A stretch of 54,474 bases of DNA from positions 1 through 54,474 of the forward strand of contig JABGWU010000302.1 in NCBI GenBank assembly GCA_018645475.1. Direction: 5' to 3'. Origin of the DNA: Opitutia bacterium (GTDB lineage: Bacteria; Verrucomicrobiota; Verrucomicrobiia; Opitutales; Seribacteraceae). The notes under the pieces were generated by a model. It made no database searches. It worked only from the letters and a program-made list of their open reading frames with translations, and was not told the origin of the DNA. Positions 49,894-54,474 of this stretch are shown here, one piece after another (position 1 is the stretch's first letter; each line of letters opens with the position of its first letter). The position numbers were made by a program, and so were the translations under genes.

Positions 49894-50213
49894 TAAGAAT
49901 TCAATATAATGGAATAGGGAGTTTTATTCAATGTACATGCCCCTTTTTCTTCAAGGTAAAAATTCTTAAAATGTAAAACAATATTTAATAAAATTAGATA
50001 ATTAAACCAACATATAAGTCAACAAAATTGATAAATAGCAACATTGATAATTTAAAATCAATCGTCGATTAATATTAGCATCAATTCGTTAAATCTTACA
50101 AATTTTATTAAAATCTAAAATCCAAGAACTTGTTTCATAAGTTAATAAAGAATCACTTTAAAAACTCAGTTAGTTATTTAAAGATGTGAGCAAGCAATGA
50201 TCAAGTAAAAGAT
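49894..50213. other. AT-rich intergenic region upstream of the giant gene
   Basis: A 320-base non-coding gap, strikingly AT-rich. It holds a candidate promoter close to the giant gene (see separate entry), a direct repeat ATTGATAA at 50027-50034 and 50043-50050 (16-base spacing), an inverted pair ATTGAT/ATCAAT (50043-50061), and a small palindrome AATCG-T-CGATT (50060-50070). I see no hairpin with a T run to terminate the upstream gene at 50214 and no small gene. Confidence 0.5.
49903..49931 (-). promoter_or_regulatory. Candidate sigma-70-type promoter of the giant gene
   Basis: On the minus strand TTGAAT (49926-49931) is followed after 17 bases by TATATT (49903-49908). Only nine bases separate the -10 hexamer from the ATG, so transcription would start about 0-3 bases before the start codon and the message would be nearly leaderless. 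No Shine-Dalgarno sequence is visible before the ATG. In such AT-rich DNA a chance match is possible. Confidence 0.35.
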
Positions 50214-50765
50214 TTATTTTGTACGAACTCTTACCCTGAGGAATTGCTTACCGCCTACTGCAGGATCGCTTGCTACTTTAGTTGTTCTAAAGAGTACACG
50301 CTCCATTCCCCCTCCAATATCGACTCCATTGCCGTCAGTTGAAGGACCATTAAGATCTACCTGGGTAACGCCAGTTGTAGTCCAAGTACGTAAATCTGTA
50401 CTTGTCTCTACAATATACTCAATTCCTTCCGAATTATAATCCGCACTGTATTTCTGAAAACTAATTCTTTGCTTGCCGTCTTTTTTGTTAATAGATCTAG
50501 GAAGGGTAGTTTTGGCATCACTCCCTAAGGAATCACCCCCAAAAGCACGCTCCATAAAGTTATTGACGCCATCACCATCTGAATCAACATCATCTGAATC
50601 AAAAAGGAGTTTCGCGTCTTCTATTGTAATACTTCCGGAACCATCCAAGTCGATCAGTCCTTTTAGGTTTTTCTTTGCGAAAAGTTTTCGGGCAAACTTA
50701 TTACGCTCCATTTCATAACGAGGATCCATTCTTCTCTCGTCAAAGAAAGCACTTTTTCCTGGCTT
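50214..50765 (-). other. C-terminal module shared with the giant protein
   Basis: About 183 residues. It has a charged segment (DERRMDPRYEMERNKFARKL), a dockerin/EF-hand-type loop DLDGSGSITIED, DSDGDGVNNFMERAFGGDSL, RISFQKYSADYNSEGIEYIV, GGGMERVLFRTTKV and the end QFLRVRVRTK. The copy in the giant protein has the same order but lacks the first EF-hand loop. Confidence 0.75.
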
Positions 50766-53700
50766 CCTAATCTTGATATCACGAATTACATCAGCAGCTT
50801 CATTGTAACTACCATTTCCTGCCTGAGTCGCTGTTATTGAAACGGTCAATTCATCTGCACCACCGAAACCAGTGAAATCTTTAGAGAAAACAAGCAAGGC
50901 ATTCGCCCCACTCCCAACGATTTCCATAGCATTATTCGGGTTGGCAGATAAGGTAAAACTCACACCCAAATTAGAGGTCGCATTAGCCATTCGTCCAATC
51001 ACAACTGGTTTTCTGGAAAGTGGTAGATCGCGCAGACCACCTTTTTCACCCTGCTTGAAGAATATTGTCTGTCCCTGCTTATTTGTAACATTAAATGTTG
51101 TTGTAGCTGTAGTGGTGAAAAATGCTGCACCTGTTGCCACTGCTCGAACCTGTACTACACCAGTTGTATTACCACAGGTAATTTGTCCTCCACTCACTGT
51201 TGCAGGACCTGAAACGATGGCATAAGTGGGCGAAACCTGAACCGGTTGATTACTTATTCCGTCAAGCACAACCGCCTTCACCATAAACTGCTGTTGCTTC
51301 CCCATATCTCCAATAGAATCAAATATAAGCGTAAGCGGACGTTTTACCATGAATGTCCGATCCACAGCAACTGCGGCGGCGTAAGTGCCATTCCCAGCCT
51401 GACTTGCCCTTACCGTAACTGAACCAGTTCCAGTGAAGGTTAATTGATTATTGGAAAGGTTGGCAATACTGCCACCTGCCTCGATTGAAAAGCTGACGGT
51501 TAGCCCAGCCGATGAACTTCCGTTTAAGTCCATCACTTGGTCTATGCGAGTCTCGTTTACTGTAGTAAAGGTCAAAGTTTGCGGTCTCTTTCCAATAACC
51601 TTCATATCAAAGGTTTGATTGGAAGCAGCAGAGAAATGACTGTCTCCAGGCTGCTTGAGAGTCACCCTTACAACTCCAGTGCCAACCGGGTCAAGATACC
51701 CGGCAGAATTAACAGCGATTACAGAGGAGTTATTTGTTTCGTATACTATATCCAACCCAGATGTAGCATAAGCTCCCTCCAGAACAAATGGACTATCGAA
51801 AGTCGACATGAAGGGTTTATTACTATCCGCGGCATCAAGCGGTACATTCGTGGCAGCAACTGTAATAGATTGGGAGCCTCCAAATTGTGGACGACTTGAG
51901 CCAAATGGATGCCCATTAATCAGACGTGCATTAGAACCCCATTTGTATGCGAGATATCCCTCAAGCCTGCGAACTGCAAAATCATTCAAGTCACCCTCGA
52001 AAAGCATAACTTCATGAATCACTGCATTTGCAAGCTGATTAGCGATGGCACCACTTGAATTTCTACCGGCACCCAGCAACATATCCCTTCCTGTCGAGGG
52101 AATCGATGGTGTCGAAGTGCCCGAAATGGCAGTACCAATTTTATTGGAACCGTTGAACATGAATTCACTATCTGCATAGGTTGAACCTGCTTTCCTGCGG
52201 TATACACCAACTTGAACATTCCCTCCAAAGTTTACACCGCTGAAGGTTTGCTCGCCGCCACCATTGAAATAGTAGCCACCATTTTTGCCCATGCCAATCA
52301 CTTGGCCAGCGACACCAGATGTGGCACCAAAGTGGAAAAACCTGTCGCCACTTGTACCACTGGTTTTAGCAGCAACTACCATGGTATAACCTGCATTGCC
52401 ATTCAAACTTGTTGGCAAGTTACCTGCTAGATATCCACCCGAATTTCCAAGGGTTGAACCAAAAGCCAAGCCTGGCTTTTGGTTCTGGATAACTCGAACT
52501 GGTTGTAATGAAGTGGAGGATTGGCTAAAGGAAACTGAATTCCCGGATACATCTGCCCATCCATCAGGCTGCACTTTTCCACCAATGCTGGTAAAATCAG
52601 TGTTTGCATCTGGGGATCCATCACCATTGATATCATATCCGTTTAACCAGAACAGCATACCGGGCAATGAGTCACTGTATGGACTGTACTCGGTTACTGT
52701 AACCGTGAAGGATTTTGAGGAAGCGGCATTGTAACCTGCATCTCCTGCCTGAGATACAGTTATTGTGGAAGTACCTCCTCCGACAGGCTTGAGACGGGTT
52801 CCGGAATTGGTAATTAAGATTACATTGGTATTTGAACTCGCATAGCTAACTGCTAGACCCGTGCTGGTGGTAGTTCCAGTTTTAACTGACTTCGATCCCG
52901 GACTAAACTCAAAGTCTCCTGAGTCTTTGGTTAAATCGGGTAGGGTAGTGGCATTATTGGCGGCAACAATCGTTTGATTTGCTTTGCTCACCGTCATATT
53001 CTTATCCACGGTCGGAGCAGCTGAGTATTGACCATTTCCTCCCTGAGAGGCCGATACAGTTGCTGTACCTGCACCAACTATCTTGAGGAACGATCCGTTT
53101 ACATCAACCACATTAGAATCAGAGCTAATATAGGTAATGGCAAGACCTGAACTGGCACTCGCTGTCATATTCGTATCCGCTGTTCCGTAAGTTAGACTGG
53201 AAAGGGATTGAGACCATGTGATCGTCTGTGCAGTCAAGGTATCGTCAATAATCGTCAAGTTTTGATTGACCGTGGGTGCGGCATCGTAAGTTGAATCACC
53301 ACCCTGACTAGCGGTAATAGTAATAGTTCCACCGGCAACCAGTGTGACCACATTTCCTGATACACTTCCTAAGGATGCATTGCTCGTTGCAAAAGAAACA
53401 CCTAAATTTGAACTTGCCGTGGCCACTAAGGTATAAGTTCCCGCACTTAAATTTTGGTTAGAAATCGACCCAAAGGTAATGGTTTGTGGCACCTTGGTTA
53501 TAGTCAAAGTTTGATCTACTGTTGGGGCTGCGTTGTAACTACCATTTCCATCTTGCGATGCCCTAAAAGTTGCGACTCCCGTGCTCTTAATCGTGACCGT
53601 TCCGTTTCCGTCCACGGTTGCAATGTTAGGAGTCTGGCTGGTAAAGCTGACAGGCAGAGTTGAGCTTGCCGTTGCATTCAAATCGAAGTTCGCAGACAAA

Positions 53701-54474
53701 GCATTCTTATTGGGTATTGCCGCAAAGGTTATGTTTTGGTCCGAACGAGGAGTGGCTGTAACAATCCAATCCTGGTAAGCATTTGCTGACAGCCAGTTTG
53801 AATTCCCAGCCTGAGTGGCGGTAATTCGAACCTTTCCGACTGCCAGAGCAGTTGCCACATTCCCGGAGAACGAGACTACATTTGTATCGTTACTATCATA
53901 ACTAAAGGCACTTAAACCAGAATCTGCAGTCACCGCAAGAGTCACAGTCTGTGCTACCTGACGGTCGGGCAGAGTTTGGAAGTTCAGGTTTTGAGTTCCA
54001 CCAAAGGCAGGCTTCGCGACTTTATAAGTATGACTGGTCGGGAATGAGGTGTTTAATCCCCACTTATGTCCTAGGTACCCTTCAAGTTTTTCTCGAACTG
54101 AAGCATTCATGGCACTATTGTAAGCAACCACCTCTGCAATATCTCCTGCAAAGTTGTTACCAATCTTGGTAAATGCGGCAGGTGCATTCGGATCAGTACC
54201 AGTTACTCTCTGATCTCCATTTATATAAACCGCATAACTCCCTGAAGCCATTTGCCAAGTCACCACCGCAAAAGATTTCGAACTTAAACCCGAATCCATC
54301 ATACTTGCTCCGGTTCTTTTTAATCCGAACTTTCCAGCTGAGGTCGTTCCCGAGATATTGCCTCCAAAAGGTTGAGTCTCCGCAGTTTGACTTGATGCTT
54401 GCTTGATCACCGCAAAGATCGTGCGAATGCTTGAGTCTCCAGTAATGTCGGAAGACTGGCCAGCAGTGTAGCTA
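50214..54474 (-). CDS. Second large surface protein: class B, Big-like repeats, EF-hand-type C-terminus (N-terminus outside window)
   Basis: The frame is open to the right edge, giving at least 1,419 residues; the GTG at 54410 is internal, because the upstream codons continue the class B unit (SIRTIFAVIK). Order from the edge: second half of a class B unit (LEGYLGHKWGLNTSFPTSHT, about 53995-54474), five Big-like repeats (about 52690-53990), a complete class B unit (MLFWLNGYDINGDGSPDANT to LEGYLAYKWGSNARLINGHP, about 51885-52665), four Big-like units (about 50765-51880), then a C-terminal module with an EF-hand loop DLDGSGSITIED (about 50618-50653), DSDGDGVNN, YIVETSTDLRTWTTTGV, GGGMERV and QFLRVRVRTK. 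It looks less AT-rich than the giant gene. It shares class B units, Big-like units and the C-terminal module with the downstream giant protein, so both probably use the same export and anchoring route. No catalytic domain is visible in this part. Confidence 0.88.
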   Translation of the reverse strand, partial: SYTAGQSSDITGDSSIRTIFAVIKQASSQTAETQPFGGNISGTTSAGKFGLKRTGASMMDSGLSSKSFAVVTWQMASGSYAVYINGDQRVTGTDPNAPAAFTKIGNNFAGDIAEVVAYNSAMNASVREKLEGYLGHKWGLNTSFPTSHTYKVAKPAFGGTQNLNFQTLPDRQVAQTVTLAVTADSGLSAFSYDSNDTNVVSFSGNVATALAVGKVRITATQAGNSNWLSANAYQDWIVTATPRSDQNITFAAIPNKNALSANFDLNATASSTLPVSFTSQTPNIATVDGNGTVTIKSTGVATFRASQDGNGSYNAAPTVDQTLTITKVPQTITFGSISNQNLSAGTYTLVATASSNLGVSFATSNASLGSVSGNVVTLVAGGTITITASQGGDSTYDAAPTVNQNLTIIDDTLTAQTITWSQSLSSLTYGTADTNMTASASSGLAITYISSDSNVVDVNGSFLKIVGAGTATVSASQGGNGQYSAAPTVDKNMTVSKANQTIVAANNATTLPDLTKDSGDFEFSPGSKSVKTGTTTSTGLAVSYASSNTNVILITNSGTRLKPVGGGTSTITVSQAGDAGYNAASSKSFTVTVTEYSPYSDSLPGMLFWLNGYDINGDGSPDANTDFTSIGGKVQPDGWADVSGNSVSFSQSSTSLQPVRVIQNQKPGLAFGSTLGNSGGYLAGNLPTSLNGNAGYTMVVAAKTSGTSGDRFFHFGATSGVAGQVIGMGKNGGYYFNGGGEQTFSGVNFGGNVQVGVYRRKAGSTYADSEFMFNGSNKIGTAISGTSTPSIPSTGRDMLLGAGRNSSGAIANQLANAVIHEVMLFEGDLNDFAVRRLEGYLAYKWGSNARLINGHPFGSSRPQFGGSQSITVAATNVPLDAADSNKPFMSTFDSPFVLEGAYATSGLDIVYETNNSSVIAVNSAGYLDPVGTGVVRVTLKQPGDSHFSAASNQTFDMKVIGKRPQTLTFTTVNETRIDQVMDLNGSSSAGLTVSFSIEAGGSIANLSNNQLTFTGTGSVTVRASQAGNGTYAAAVAVDRTFMVKRPLTLIFDSIGDMGKQQQFMVKAVVLDGISNQPVQVSPTYAIVSGPATVSGGQITCGNTTGVVQVRAVATGAAFFTTTATTTFNVTNKQGQTIFFKQGEKGGLRDLPLSRKPVVIGRMANATSNLGVSFTLSANPNNAMEIVGSGANALLVFSKDFTGFGGADELTVSITATQAGNGSYNEAADVIRDIKIRKPGKSAFFDERRMDPRYEMERNKFARKLFAKKNLKGLIDLDGSGSITIEDAKLLFDSDDVDSDGDGVNNFMERAFGGDSLGSDAKTTLPRSINKKDGKQRISFQKYSADYNSEGIEYIVETSTDLRTWTTTGVTQVDLNGPSTDGNGVDIGGGMERVLFRTTKVASDPAVGGKQFLRVRVRTK
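52690..53990 (-). repeat. Five tandem Big-like repeats
   Basis: Repeats of roughly 83-100 residues start at about 53990, 53738, 53487, 53230 and 52985. The consensus is 'QxITFxxIxxxxxxxxxxxLxATASSxLxVSFxSSNxxVxxVxGxxVTIxxxGxxTITASQxGNxxYxAAPTVxQxLTI'. The last is longer and more divergent. The same family supplies the Big-like units at 6145-9370 in the giant protein. Confidence 0.85.

Larger units (their letters stand above)
37935..49815 (-). repeat. N-terminal zone: alternating LamG class A units and Big_12-like linkers
   Basis: Ten class A LamG units of about 200-230 residues (ELLARW/LVxWWxFDEGxG ... FTxxxW ... WHHxxxxxDGxxxxxYxDG ... DDxRxYxxxLS ... GxGDxG), nearly all followed by a linker of about 100 residues that resembles Big_12 (pattern 'VxxxDFNxSDxxVTGGxIxxF...YxFxLxP...xxVxLxxGAxxD'). 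Approximate spans of the LamG units: 49171-49815; 46378-48840 (interrupted, with a further complete unit inside at 48000-48629); 45390-46066; 44385-45087; 43380-44044; 41045-41750; 40140-40755; 39215-39845; 38255-38910. Linkers lie between them, the last at about 37935-38250. Paired units are clearly diverged at DNA level. Confidence 0.85.

Noticed and set aside
5647-49893. Assembly chimera or collapse as the explanation of the nested modules
   Set aside because: The frame is preserved through all junctions over 44 kb and the modules differ in DNA sequence, which makes random mis-joining unlikely. It remains worth confirming with long reads.
5647-49893. Enzymatic function (glycoside hydrolase or protease) of the giant protein
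   Set aside because: The ConA-like units lack a visible catalytic motif such as ExDxxE in the expected context, and no protease or hydrolase domain was recognised.
5647-54474. Mobile elements or a diversity-generating retroelement behind the module insertions
   Set aside because: I found no transposase, integrase, reverse transcriptase, terminal inverted repeats or template/variable repeat pair in the window.
1-54474. tRNA, rRNA or other structured RNA genes
   Set aside because: No region outside the coding sequences is long or structured enough. The two larger gaps (5472-5646, 49894-50213) are AT-rich without cloverleaf or riboswitch-like patterns.

Overview
The window holds five gene units with protein-level support plus the end of a sixth. 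The likely source is a marine-type Verrucomicrobium or a close relative in the Planctomycetes-Verrucomicrobia-Chlamydiae group. This is an inference from gene families: a protein resembling the Verrucomicrobia-associated family TIGR02597, a one-haem 'CMNCH' protein of a type I associate with Planctomycetes and Verrucomicrobia, LamG variants ending in 'GYLAHKWGL..LP..HPY', and C-termini of the '(V)E(T/Q)S.(D/N)L.TW ... FLR(V/L)R' kind. No search was run. Base composition is AT-rich throughout.

Layout. 1-1710 (+): 3' part of priA, the replication-restart helicase, cut by the window edge. 1721-3649 (-): secreted TIGR02597-like protein. 3787-5067 (+): exported single-haem c-type protein. 5088-5471 (-): periplasmic rhodanese, convergent with the cytochrome gene and sharing a bidirectional terminator with it. 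5647-49893 (-): one uninterrupted reading frame of 14,748 codons, about 81% of the window, encoding an exported protein of roughly 1.6 MDa. 49894-50213: AT-rich intergenic region with a candidate promoter for the giant gene. 50214-54474 (-): C-terminal 1,419 residues of a second large surface protein, continuing past the right edge.

The giant protein. By eye it resolves into about 36 concanavalin-A/LamG-like units of two classes. Class A is the usual 'W.FDEG.G ... DD.R.Y' unit. Class B is 'LWLDA.D ... DKSG ... GYLAHKWGL'. It also has about 12 fibronectin-III-like units, 9 He_PIG-type putative Ig units, 9 Big_12-like linkers, 6 Big-like and one MBG-like unit, 3 DUF2341 units, 3 PA14-like units (one apparently with its halves in swapped order), one discoidin (F5/8C)-like unit and 5 long glycine-rich modules. 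The N-terminal third alternates LamG and linker. The middle mixes He_PIG, Fn3, DUF2341, class B and glycine-rich modules. The C-terminal part is Big-like repeats and a terminal module shared with the neighbouring large protein.

The main discovery candidate is the way the modules are arranged. Many are not in tandem but are inserted inside other modules, in frame, with the host unit's two halves recognisable on either side. Nesting reaches four levels at 30640-32860 (He_PIG > class B > class A > another domain) and three levels at 12635-14540 (LamG > LamG > PA14). This suggests growth by repeated in-frame insertion into surface loops rather than tandem duplication only. The function of the protein is not shown by the sequence. 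A secreted or surface-attached multivalent glycan-binding or adhesive role is the most reasonable inference.
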